Assembly: GCA_934045905.1 (NCBI GenBank)
Contig: OW203773.1
Span: 18,339,246-18,403,245, forward strand
Source: Leuctra nigra
Lineage: Eukaryota > Arthropoda > Insecta > Plecoptera > Leuctridae
Length of the DNA stretch: 64,000 bases
Direction: 5' to 3'
A program made the position numbers and the translations under genes. A model generated the notes under the pieces. That model saw only the letters and a program-made list of their open reading frames with translations, did not search any database and was not told where the DNA came from. Positions 42,551 through 54,089 of the stretch are shown in pieces; position 1 is the first letter of the stretch; every line of letters starts with the position of its first letter.

Positions 42551-42673
42551 ATGACAATGAAACAGTTATTAGCCTGTGTGGTCTTATTTATGTTGATCAT
42601 GTCAGTCACTCGATGTTTTGCGAAATCCCATATATTTGTATACATCAGCGTAAAATATCATGTAATTTTATGA
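42551..42673 (+). CDS. Short frame with a strong signal-peptide pattern (candidate first coding exon)
   Basis: The frame starts MTMKQLLACVVLFMLIMSV and continues TRCFAKS. That is a lysine, a long hydrophobic core and a small-residue cleavage region (CFA), the textbook form of a secreted-protein leader. After this it degrades to HIFVYIS... and stops at 42,671. GTATAC (after HIF) or GTAAAA near 42,652 could be splice donors. It may be the first coding exon of a secreted peptide gene. The mature peptide is not visible and the family is not recognised. Confidence 0.35.
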   Translation: MTMKQLLACVVLFMLIMSVTRCFAKSHIFVYISVKYHVIL

Positions 42674-42989
42674 AATTGTCTTGAAATAATCTCTTACCAA
42701 CTGATTTAGATGCGATACAAATGATTTAAATTTAATTTTGTGAGTTGGCAAACATTAGTTATCAAAATCGTTCCATTGATCGTGGATTGAAATGAGTGTG
42801 TTGATAAACTTAAATCGTAATATAAGTGTTGTTTGTGTTGAATAAGATAATTGAAGTGAATTTGTGGCTGAATAATGTGAAGTTTTAAACAAAACAAGTG
42901 AAGTTGATTGCACATGAATTTGCCCAGGCGTATAGTACCTACCTTGCCGTTGCATTAAGTTGCATTTTCATCAATTTTGAGGTAAGAAA
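42674..42989. other. Unassigned stretch after the signal-peptide frame
   Basis: TTGAG|GTAAG at ~42,980 resembles a splice donor. A 14-codon frame (MNLPRRIV...) lies just upstream of it. Neither is strong. Confidence 0.3.
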
Positions 42990-43620
42990 GTTTTTTTGAA
43001 GAATTATAATGCAGAATTATAAATAAAACAACAGTTTGTTAATTCTTTTTCACATGGAATATAAAATTATTATAAATACGTCGCGCACAGCTGGAGATAA
43101 AATATGGCTCTGAATAGTTACCTCTGCTCGATCCACGTCTTCGTGGCGCATCACGTAGAATTGTTCTGGGTTTACAACCAAGGTGCCGACCACCACCTCG
43201 ACATTTCTCAAACATAGAAACTTCCGTAAACACAATTTTCAATTTGAACTGTTAAAAAGCAAACAAATAATACATTAACTGGAACGAGAGTAGCGTGGTG
43301 CAGCTCGCACAATAATAACTCTTGAATGATATTGTGTTGGTTGTTATAGTCGAAACGATACACTTGAAATTGTCTAACAATTTTGTGTAAAAAATTGAAC
43401 GAACACCGCATGTGTGCAACCACATGTGAAATAGTACACCCTTCAAATCGCTATAAATCAATCAAACATATACAGTATAATTGAAACTTACAATAAAAAC
43501 CATTGATAAAAATAGAGTATGAAAAACAAAGCCCATTGCCACAACAACACGCTTTGTTTGCTTGTGACGTCACTTCTAATAGGCCACGCTCTCCTCCTTC
43601 CCAGCATCCATCCTCACCTA
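42990..43620. repeat. Diverged head of the large repeated unit, copy B
   Basis: Matches ~18,990-19,703 and 63,360-64,000 with many differences. Landmarks are GTCGCGCACAGCTGGAGAT and GGTTTACAACCAAGG. Near-identity with copy A begins at 43,621. Confidence 0.6.
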
Positions 43621-43813
43621 TACATCACCATCATAATCAATCATCCGTCGCTATTTGCCTAGTTGCAGAACAGTGCGACGTTAAACACTAGCATAATAAC
43701 GCGATGTCTGTGTAGGTATGTGAATTGAATGCGAGTTAGACAAGGACGGATATATGAGTCAAGCCTGTGTATGAGAAAGAGAGCTAGATAACAACAGCTG
43801 CCGGGATTATTAG

Positions 43814-43891
43814 TCAGTCAGTGTTTGAGGGAAGGTTGCTACAATAGGCCGTGCTATACACCGTCAATAGTTGACTTCACAGACCAGCCAA
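43814..43891 (+). promoter_or_regulatory. Candidate promoter start and 5' exon, copy B
   Basis: Same TCAGTCAGT motif and CCAA|GTAAGT donor as at 19,897-19,974, without change. Confidence 0.3.
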
Positions 43892-44137
43892 GTAAGTTCA
43901 TTTTAAAACATAGTTTACACGGTTCAATGTCTCATTCAATTCATTGAGTTAAATCTTCTGCGATGATTGTAACCGTGTATAGACGCGAAATTAACACAAC
44001 ATTCAGTTAATTGTTGACGTGAATACATTGCATCATAGAACATGCTCAATGATATGAATCAAACAAAACAATCATTGAACCGTGTGAACTATTGGCTTTG
44101 GTGTATCACTGTTTAGTTTTTTATAAATTGAGTAAAG

Positions 44138-44333
44138 CTGGCTTTCCATGATCCGTCATCTTCCGTCAACGTCCGACACCGTCCGACGAAAACGACCACG
44201 TGACCCGTCTCGACCAATCCCTCGCCGTCCGAGATTTTTGGGGATGGCTCTGATTGGTCGAGACGGGTCACGTGGTCGTTTTCGTCGGACGGTGTCGGAC
44301 GTTGACGGAAGATAACGAAGCATGGAAAGCCAG
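44138..44333. mobile_element. GC-rich foldback/MITE, copy B
   Basis: Same hairpin as 20,221-20,416, CTGGCTTTCC ends and 81-bp arms. Confidence 0.7.
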
Positions 44334-47118
44334 CATAAGGGGGTTCTAGGGTTACGGCATAGGAATGAGAATTTGCTGTAATTCACACCAAAGATTAATG
44401 AAACCATATTACATACAACTAGCAAAAAATATTTGCCCCTTACGGTATGAAATAATTAGATATTCTTGATTAAAGATCATCTTTTCCCCTATAAGATAAC
44501 ACACGGAGACATGAAATCGTTCCGGAAAATTGGCCTTAAATTGCTCCTAAAACCGCAAGAGGAATGACAAATTATTGAAAATAGTCTCAAATTAAAGATA
44601 ATAATTTTTAGAATAAGACTGCCGTTTGAAATTATGGAGTCACGGGCCAAATAAGAAAGAAAATGTGTACAATGTGTGAAATTTACCATAAATCTGGCAA
44701 CATTGCACTACAAATATGAATTATTTTGGGATAGTTTAATTGGAACTTCAATTAAAAACATATAATTGGAGCACACGGTAAGATATAATTGTTTCATGCT
44801 GTTGTGTGAGGTATTATTTCATCAGAGATTTGTATGAATTAGGGCGAATTCTAAGCACCATGGCTGGAGCAGTGGGACCACTATAAGAGGTTTGTTTGTT
44901 TACATGTTCTATGAATTTGGACACAAATTAGATCGCTAAACTAAATATTACCAGGTGACCTCTCAAAGACGATATCAAAACTTTTAATATAATAACTATA
45001 AAGTGCAATAGTTTATTCGTTATAATTCCCAGGTCACTATTGGGAGTATATTTCATAAATAACCTTGTGTTACTGGCGACAGACAAGTACGGAATTAAGT
45101 CTGACGTAATGTAAACATAAGGCGATGCAAAACGAAATGAATACACTAAACTTTCTTACGTTCCGTCGCCGTTGCGTCAATTGTAGACAGATTCATTGAA
45201 CTTCTTGCATTCAACATTCCAGTTGCGTTGCTTACGTCGACGTTACGTCACTAAATACGCATTTCATTACGCCAAATGATAAATACTATATGTGTGCCCG
45301 CTAACCCGGCGTGGAGGTTAAATACACCTTTGTGTGTTTGCAGTGTATTGAAAACAAGATCATAGGATTGTAGAAAACTAATATTTAGATCTAGTTGATT
45401 TTTGTAGACATTCATTACTTAGTACATATGTCTGCTACAGTGGAGCTGACTAAATAATGTACGCTTCAGTAATTAGCCTCTTATTGATGCACATATTATA
45501 ATGAAATTGCACAAAGCCACAGAAAACATCTAAAACTTATCAACAAATATCGTGCATCAAGCGCTGTGATTTGTTTATTTCGGTTATAAATATAATAATT
45601 TATTCTTTGGCCTGTTCACAATCTTTAGTTTGTAATAAATCTAAAATTTCAATCACTATTCAGCAATCGTCATCAGGAGAAACCGAAGCAATTACAATTG
45701 ATGTAATATAAAAAAATTGTAAATACAAAAAAATACCAATTTAAAAATTCCATATGAGTTTACGGAAATATCAAATATATTTTCAGTGAGATATCAAAAT
45801 GAATATTTAACCCCAAAAATTCTACGAAAAAAAAACTACATCGGTGTCATTAATTGATTAATAATCTATTAAGATCTCATCTTCAATCGCTCCCTTCTAC
45901 TTATTATCTGCACTCTGAAGACGGCATAACTTATGGGCCTACTTCTTGCGTGGAGTTGTAACCACCAGGTAACACGCTGTTTGGAACATAAGTTCACTGG
46001 TTATCGACACATGTTGAAAACCATTTCTCCCTACTAAAGCACTTTGCGTGACATGAATACGTGTAAATGTGAGGTCGCGACTAGAAGACTGGAAGAAAGT
46101 TGTTTATTTAAATGTATCTAGATATATTGACATGCGTTATCATATGGGTAGTTTTGAATGTGTAAAAATGTGTATTGCTAAAATCGTTACGCTTACAAAT
46201 AAACAAAATATTATTCGTCAGAGTAGGAGAACCTGATGCGCGCGCATCCACTCAGGTCCCAACACGCTGAGCACGGTGGCTCGGTGTCACCGATCATCTT
46301 CGTAACAACTAATGATAACACGCCCTGTTTGAAACATACGTTCGCAAAGATATTGACAAATAATTTTAAATTCTATGAGAAAAAAATTTCATTTAGACTA
46401 AAATGCATAATATGTGAAGTAAATACGTGGATTTGGATATTTAGACTGAAAGAACCGACCGCAACCCTCTTCGAACGTAACGACTGTTTCTCCGTTGTAA
46501 CAAGCAATTTAAATACGAGTTTTGAAATATTGTTTCACTATCTCGCAAATAATTATGAACCATAGTGTGTAGATGATGCATGATTGGACGAATGGCACGG
46601 ACCATGCTTGATTACTGAAGCGGAGTATGCATGTGGAATGTCATTAGACAATATGCATATTATCACATATTTTACACATTTTCAACACAGTCGGTCAAGT
46701 AAGTACATACTTGTTGCCATTTTAAGAGCTTAGAAGTGTTGTCAAAAGAGAGTTTTGGAAAAATTACCGGAGTCATGAGAGTTTGTAGAGTTCATACATA
46801 GCCAGAGTGTATAAAATGCAGATGGGAATTTAAAAAATTGCTCAAAATCTGTCTCTGATTGTCCGGACTTATTAATTTCGCGACGTTTTCTTAATCCTCT
46901 CTATGGACCGTGATAAGTTCTGATGGCCGTGCTTCATGTGTATCTACTTGGCTTATAAAACATAAGCTGACATTTCAATCATGTCATTGAGTAGCGGTTG
47001 TTATCTTCCTCTGATCAGACGTCATTTCAAATATCTCCTACATTTTGCTTATTTTCATTGAAATGTTGGCAGTTAGGTGTACTATAAGAAGGTAAAAGTA
47101 AAATTCAATCGGTTTTAA
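44334..47118. other. Non-coding stretch with R2 sequence, copy B
   Basis: Equivalent of 20,417-23,200, with only scattered single-base differences (for example near 44,490-44,505 and one inserted C near 46,718). R2 begins at ~45,750. No gene is called. Confidence 0.5.
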
Positions 47119-47473
47119 TTCAATTCAATTTATCCTTATTGATTTCTTTTACATCAAAAGGCGACATTCAGATTTTTAATTAATATTCACAAATTATGCA
47201 TAAATAAATATTCACATTTTCTGATCTTCCATGCAACCATAGATTATTAATTATTATTATAAGATAGGTAATTAATGATAGTATATTTTCTAATAATAAA
47301 TATGGTACCTAATTATCAAGCATCTTTAGTGATAATATTATGATATTGAGAAGATAATAAAAGAAAGGAAACAATAAGTTGTAATAACCAATTTACAATA
47401 TCAAGTATTTTAAGTGATGATAATAATTAGAGTAAAAAGCTTAAGTAATAGTTCGGGTTGACAAAATACTGTA

Positions 47474-50329
47474 TTAATTTTGGTGTAAGAGATGATGTTT
47501 CAGGCTACTCTTAAACACTACGAGTCCTTGTGACTTTATGATTTCCGGAATTTTGTTGTAGGCTTCGGCGGAAGAGTAAGTAAATGAAGATTTTAATTTA
47601 GCTGTGCGATGTTTGTGAATAGCAAGTTTGCTTTTGTGCCTGGTGTTAACACTGTGTATATCTTCTCTTTTTACTAACTTTTGTCTGATGTATGATGGTT
47701 GGCACAGGACTAGGGCTTTATGCACAATGTTAAGAAGATGTTGCTTTCTTCTGGTCTCCATCTTGAGCCATTCGGCTTTCGTGCGGAAAGGTGTAATTCT
47801 CTTCCTGGGACCAACATTGTAACACAGTCTAAGGCAAGAGTTTTGTATTTTCTGAATGACTTGACTGTTGGCCTGCGTGAGACAAGGTCCGTACACCGCA
47901 TCACTGTAGTCCAGTACGGATAGGACGAGTGCTTCGGTCAGTAGCAGCTTGACTGACGTAGGTAGGAGTGTTTTGAGAGGTCTTAAGGTTCTCATCTTGT
48001 GAAGGGAGGTTTGTCTGAGCTTGTTGATGTGCGCTCCAAATGAGACTCCACTGTCAATAATGAGGCCTCAGTCTCTTGCCGTATCCGAGATCTCTATTGG
48101 CTGATTATTGAGGTAGATGGTATGGCCTCCTTGTTCAATTACCTTCTGTCTCTGTCCAGGAGTCCCAAGGAGAAGAGATATGGACTTCTGCGGATTAAGT
48201 AAAAGGCCATGATCTTGTGCCCATTCAGAAACGGCCGCCAAATCTGCTGTCATCATCTCTTGTGCTTCTTTAGCCTTTGACGGTTCGAACGATATGTAGA
48301 GTTGCGTATCATCAGCGTAGTAGTGGGCCTTACAGTGCTTGATGACGTCGTTAAGGTCAGCCGTGTAGATGATGAAGAGGAGAGGACCCAATATTGATCC
48401 CTGCGGGACGCCTGTATCTATTGGAAGGGTGTTGGAAATTCTTGCTTTCCCCTCTTGTGTAACTTTCACTCTCTGGCTTCGTCCTTTGATGTAGCTCTCA
48501 AACCATCTGACTGCGTTATCTGATAAACCAAGGCGGTGAAGCTTTCCCAGTAATAGAGAATGGTTGATGGTATCGAACGCCTTGGAAAAATCTAGCAGTA
48601 CAAGACTGGTTACCTTCCCCTCGTCGATTGCAGTAATAGAGTCATCAATGATGTCAATTAGAGCCGTTGTAGAACTTCTGTGCTTCCTGAAGCCAGACTG
48701 CTTATCAGGTAGTAGATTGTAATTTTCAAGGAATTTTGATAATTGAGAGTGCACGAGTTTTTCAATAATTTTTGATAGACAGGGTAAGATTGTGATCGGT
48801 CTTAGATCTTTGTACTGTTTCGGTGAATTAACCTTCGGAATTGGTGAGATAATGCCTTCCTTCCAAAGGGTAGGAAATTGACTACTTTTAAGTGAACTGT
48901 TGATAATGTCAGTGATAGCGTTAGCACCATGAGGGAGACAAAGGTATATCATGTTAATTGTGATCCCATCAATGCCCATAGCTCTTGTCTTGATCTTTTT
49001 GATTATGTCAAGGACTTCAGTGTGCTTGACTGGTTTCAATTCGAAGATGGGCGCACTATCTGTGTGACTAAGATGTAACTGATTGTTTGGGTTAATGGCT
49101 ACTTGACCAACTGAGTCCACATAGTATTTATTTATGAGATCGGGATTAGCTAATTCTGCTGGAATATCTACGCTTTGTTTTCTCCTATGGATTCCCCATT
49201 TCTTTAGCTTATCCCAGATCATCTGTGAGTTGTTTTTACATTTCTTGATGTCTTCTTCTATGTAAGCTTTCTTCTCACGACGTACTGCCTCTGTCAAGTA
49301 GTTTCGGTACTGAATATAATTGTTCCAATCAGATTTCCGTTTGTGTTTCTTGAATTTGGACATCGCTGCTTTCTTCAGTCTGATTATCTCAGTCAGGGTA
49401 TCGGTCAACCATGGTGCATATGGTTTTGTTGTGGATATTGCCTTAACCGGTGCGAAACGGTCAGCTATGTCCATGATTATACTGTTGAGATAAGAGACTT
49501 TGTCATCTAGGTTATTAATATCGTAGATTTTATTCCAGGGGATGTTCTCCGTATATGCAGAAACCTCTTCCCAGTCAATGCTCTTGAAATCACGGAAAGT
49601 GTGAGATTTCTTTACTTTTGCTGGCGTTCTGTATCGTAGCTTGCAGGCTACTAGATGGTGATCACTCAGCTTTCTACCCTGACTGTCGGCAATCTGTGTA
49701 GTGTCAAGCACGTCTACTGCTTCAAGTGGGAGAGTGTCTCGAATGTAGATGTGGTCAATGAGTGTAGCGCTGGTTGAACTAGTTGTTACAGCTATCCTAG
49801 TTGGCGAGTCGACTATTTGTGTAAGATTGTGCCTCTTCAGAAACTTGGTGAGGTGTTTGGTGTCTGGCTTCTGGTTGTCTAGGATGTTGATATTCATGTC
49901 TGCCAAGAAGATCGTGTTATCAGCACAGGCCTTTGCTTCAGTGAATATTGTGCTAAGATTATCAACTTCTGTGTAATTAATCTGTGGAGGCTTGTAGCCG
50001 ACGCCGACAAATAACTTTCTCTTCTTCAACATAACAGCAATCCATAATTGTTCAATGGCTGGATTATCGCGACTAGGAATGCTCTTAATCCGGAGAGATG
50101 TCTTCACATACATGGCAACTCCACCTCCACGCGCTTGTTGGCTGTTCTCTGCGGTCCTGTCTTGTCTAAGCAGTTGGTATCCAGGGATGGCAATCTCATC
50201 TGACTTTATGTCTGATGACAGCCAAGTCTCCGTTATCCCTATTATGTCAAGGTCTAAGTCCAGAAACAGCTGTTTAAATTCTGGGAACCCACTATTAAGT
50301 GACCTTGCGTTGATGCAACCCAAGCTCAA
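47474..50329 (-). pseudogene. CR1-like ORF2, copy B, broken by a single stop
   Basis: Identical to the 951-residue frame of copy A except for a TTA leucine codon changed to TGA at 48,068-48,070 (after codon 753, beyond the YADD site) and a few substitutions such as T-to-K and H-to-P. The endonuclease and catalytic RT region remain before the stop; the last ~197 residues are cut off. A 173-residue frame continues from 47,995 to the original end. Confidence 0.9.
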
Positions 50330-50401
50330 GAGCCTTCCCGGTTTAACTTCATCATCGCATATTTGTGTGGCTGCACATCCTGGTTTAGGGGTGACCTGGC
50401 G

Positions 50402-52030
50402 TCACAAGTTAAAGGGTTTCGTGGTTCTCCTTACCCTGTCTGTTGCAATGTCAACACTGGATGGCGCAAGATGGAGGCTTGAGGACGCAACGTCAGCACT
50501 GGATGGCGCAAGATGGAGGCTCGAGGGCGCAATGTCAGCACTGGGTGGCGCAAGATCGAGGCTCGAGGACGCAACGTCAGCACTGGATGGCGCAAGATGG
50601 AGGCTCGGGGACGCAACGTCAGCACTGGATGGCGCAAGATGGAGGCTCGAGGACGCAACGTCAGCACTGGATGGCGCAAGATGGAGGCTCGAGGACGCAA
50701 CGTCAGCACTGGATGGCGCAAGATGGAGGCTCGAGGACGCAACGTCTGCGATGAATGGAGCAAGATGGAGGCTCGAGGACGCAACGTCTGCGATGAATGG
50801 AGCAAGATGGAGGCTCGAGGACGCAACGTCAGCACTGGATGGCGCAAGATGGAGGCTCGAGGACGCAACGTCAGCACTGGATGGCGCAAGATGGAGGCTC
50901 GAGGACGCAACGTCAGCACTGGATGGCGCAAGATGGAGGCTCGAGGACGCAACGTCTGCGATGAATGGAGCAAGATGGAGGCTCGAGGACGCAACGTCTG
51001 CGATGAATGGAGCAAGATGGAGGCTCGAGGACGCAACGTCAGCACTGGGTGGCGCAAGATGGAGGCTCGACGCAACGTCAGCACTGCATATGCGCGACGG
51101 CGCAGTGTCATGAGTCATGGACGGCGCAGTGACTGACCAGGAGGTGTTGTTGGAGCGGGTCAGCGCTGCGTGTCTAGTCGCTCGGAGTCGTGTTCTTCTG
51201 CTCGATGACAGTTGGCACGCACGTGGCGGCCGCGTGGTGGCTGGACAGTCAGCTGCTCGGGACTCGACTGGGCTGCTGGAGGCGTGGCGGGTGGTCTCAA
51301 CGGCGCCTTCGGCATGCCTGGCGGTCGGCCGGCGAGCTGGTGCTTGAGGGCCGGGTGGAGCGGGGGGAGAAGTGGATGGTGTGATGATGTTGGCGATGGT
51401 GTTTAGGAGGGTGGCTCTTCCTTCACGGTTGAGGTGCAGTCCATAAGGGGTGAAATCACGACTTTGAAAAACGGACATGTCGAGGATCGAAACATTCTCA
51501 TAGAAGTCCGCGAGTTTTGCTAATTGTTCATTTGTCGTCCTGATTAATTTATTAACTATTGAGTGGTGCTTATTGAATCGAAGAGGTATTGTCGCTAGTG
51601 TTATGTTGGTGAGAGGAAGTATAGATAGTGTTGTTGCTACATGATGAACTATTGTTTTCGTTGTATTTATGTCTGACCCCTTGGTAATTGCATCGCTGCC
51701 TGCCATTATGATTATATGATCTTGATCTCCAAAGTCAGATGTCAGAGACGAAATGTCGGCGCAAACTGTTGACACCTCAACGCCTGTTTTTACATACACA
51801 TTGACATCTGTGCTCTGACCGAGATGGTTGGTCAGAGCAGCTCCGAGTCCGCGGCCGTGGCTGCATGCGAACACGGACACTCGCTTCTTCTGTGCGAGAG
51901 AGCACTCTGGAGTTGATGGAATATTGTAAAGTTGGAAGAGGTCGAGAGCTTGAACGGGACTGCGATTAAGGAGGTAGATATTGTCTAGAGTCAGTTGGGA
52001 GATGGTTTCTGCTTGCTGATGAATTAGCAC
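50402..52030 (-). CDS. CR1-like ORF1, copy B (esterase and repeats), N-terminally truncated
   Basis: The encoded 542 residues are the same as at 26,484-28,112, including the ACSHGRG, GLHLN and 14-residue repeat region. The start codon is again in flanking DNA. Confidence 0.8.
   Translation of the reverse strand: MLIHQQAETISQLTLDNIYLLNRSPVQALDLFQLYNIPSTPECSLAQKKRVSVFACSHGRGLGAALTNHLGQSTDVNVYVKTGVEVSTVCADISSLTSDFGDQDHIIIMAGSDAITKGSDINTTKTIVHHVATTLSILPLTNITLATIPLRFNKHHSIVNKLIRTTNEQLAKLADFYENVSILDMSVFQSRDFTPYGLHLNREGRATLLNTIANIITPSTSPPAPPGPQAPARRPTARHAEGAVETTRHASSSPVESRAADCPATTRPPRACQLSSSRRTRLRATRHAALTRSNNTSWSVTAPSMTHDTAPSRICSADVASSLHLAPPSADVASSSLHLAPFIADVASSSLHLAPFIADVASSSLHLAPSSADVASSSLHLAPSSADVASSSLHLAPSSADVASSSLHLAPFIADVASSSLHLAPFIADVASSSLHLAPSSADVASSSLHLAPSSADVASSSLHLAPSSADVASPSLHLAPSSADVASSSLDLAPPSADIAPSSLHLAPSSADVASSSLHLAPSSVDIATDRVRRTTKPFNL
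50445..51083. repeat. 42-bp coding minisatellite, copy B
   Basis: The same 15 units in the same order as in copy A. For a minisatellite, an unchanged unit number and order points to a very recent duplication or to one locus assembled twice. Confidence 0.9.
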
Positions 52031-53391
52031 ATGGATATTAGTAATGTACAGTTTTTGTCCAGGAGATGTTATTACGATGTACGATATTTTGTTCTTGGAA
52101 ACGTGGGATTCATTCCGTATCAGAACTTCTGTCTAGCCTGACATTTCCTTTATCAATGTAAATGGTTTGGAAAGTTGATTTATTCCGTTCTAATTATTTA
52201 TATTGCCATAATAAATTATGAAAACGCTGGATTCATTCCGTTTCGAAACTAACTTTTTAATCTTACAATTAGGTGATTGAAGGTTGCAAAATTTATGAAT
52301 CGATGATTTCTTCGATGATTGAAAGGATTATTGAAATTTTTTGATATTTTCATGAAGAGTTGTCCAAGCTTATTGAACAAGCTCTAATATTAACACATTG
52401 AATACTTCATTCTTTATGAGCACACATTTCGTGTCAGACATAACTTCATAACTTCTAACTTCATTGCTATTTCGAAATAAATAATGACAAGGGATGATGT
52501 GGGCAAAATCATTAACATAAAATTAGCATAAAACAAAGCACAATACCACTTCCACATGCAAGTAATTTTCATATTATAAATATATTATGGTTGTCCTCTG
52601 ACGGGCTCCTTTGTAAAAATAAACAAATAGTAGTAAAATCCCTGACGAAGCTTCGTTCTCCTCTCTCAAGTATTATGTTTTAATTGTGAATGGATATTCA
52701 CTGGGTTTATTCGATTCCCTTCAAGTTGGAGAGATTTTTATTAGATTCCGTGGAGAAAGTCTGTGGAGAAGGAAAGTTTAAGAATCACTGCTATACGACA
52801 TTGACATGGAAGCACATAATGATCACAAATAATACTGAAATTAAAATCATATTAGTCGAATCTAATTGTATTCAAATCTGAAATACAATTTAGAATTGCT
52901 ATACTTAATTTGATTTGATTAGAAAAGGTGAGTAACAAATTGTTTTGATTGGTTATTAGATTAGGCAAGTTGATTTTATTGGTGGATGAAATAGCATGTC
53001 GTGAGTTTTATTAAAATTTTATGATAAGTTTCAGTTGTTTTTAGTGATATTTTCAATTATGTTTTCCGGTCCTTTCACTTTTTGTTTTACCTAATTCTCC
53101 TCTCAGGCCATTTCAGCTTGAATCCTCCACTCTTACAAAGTCCTGGAGCATGTCATCTGCGAGACTCAAGTATTTGTGGGAGTAAAACACATTTAAAAGT
53201 ATAACTTCACTACTTTAATAGGTAGGAAAATATACTTTCCACTCGTAACTCACCGAGACGCAAAGTACGCATGTCATGGTTATTTCAAGGTTATATTAAA
53301 AAAGGTGCAAAATCATTTGCTAGTTGGTGTGAAACATTCGGAAATAAATTAATAAAATGTTTGTTAGCTGGAAGATAGATTCAATATATAA
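52026..53391. other. R2 continuation and AT-rich DNA, copy B
   Basis: Equivalent of 28,108-29,473, including the palindromic motifs at ~52,098-52,320. No gene is called. Confidence 0.5.
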
Positions 53392-54089
53392 TTGAGCGAG
53401 CGTAGCGAGCGTCTCCTTTCGGCTCATTTGGCACGGACCTCTGTTTTTTTTTTTTTTTTTTTTTTTTTTTTTCTGTTGGATGAGGCTGTACAGGTCAGAG
53501 TTTTTCTTCGATCGATCTGAAATTTTGCACACATGTAGAGACAACCTTTTCTGTTTGCAGGCCCCAAATTTTTTTTAAATCCATTCATTGGTTAAAATTG
53601 AAATAAACATCTCCTGATAGGTTGAAAAATGAAAATGGTATTCGATAAATCTGATCAAATTCATATTTTGGCTATACAGGTCAGAGTTTTACTTTGATCT
53701 AGCTGAAATTTTGCACACATGTAAAACCAACCTTCTCTGTTTGCAGACCATAATTTTTTTGAAATCCATTAATTGGTTAAAATTTAAATAAATATCTCCT
53801 GATAGGCTGAAAAATGAAAACGGTCTTCGATAATTCAGATCAAACTCATATTTTGCATGATCATTAAGACCAACATTGTCTCTTATTTTACAAAATTTCA
53901 TCCCAATCAGTTAAGAACGTATGAACTTATTAACATTTTTAATATCTGTAAGTAATGAAGTATCAAAATGAATGTTTTCCAGTGCCAATTGGATTGAATC
54001 TGATTTGTTTTATTTTAACCAGGGTTCTTAGATGCTTAGATGTTATTTTCAAGTTTCAATGAAAAGCATAATAATATGTTGTGTTGATT

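Larger units (their letters stand above)
47119..52025 (-). mobile_element. CR1-like LINE, copy B
   Basis: Same boundaries relative to R2 as 23,201-28,107, so it is the same insertion copied by the duplication and not an independent one. ORF2 is broken by one nonsense change. Confidence 0.9.
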
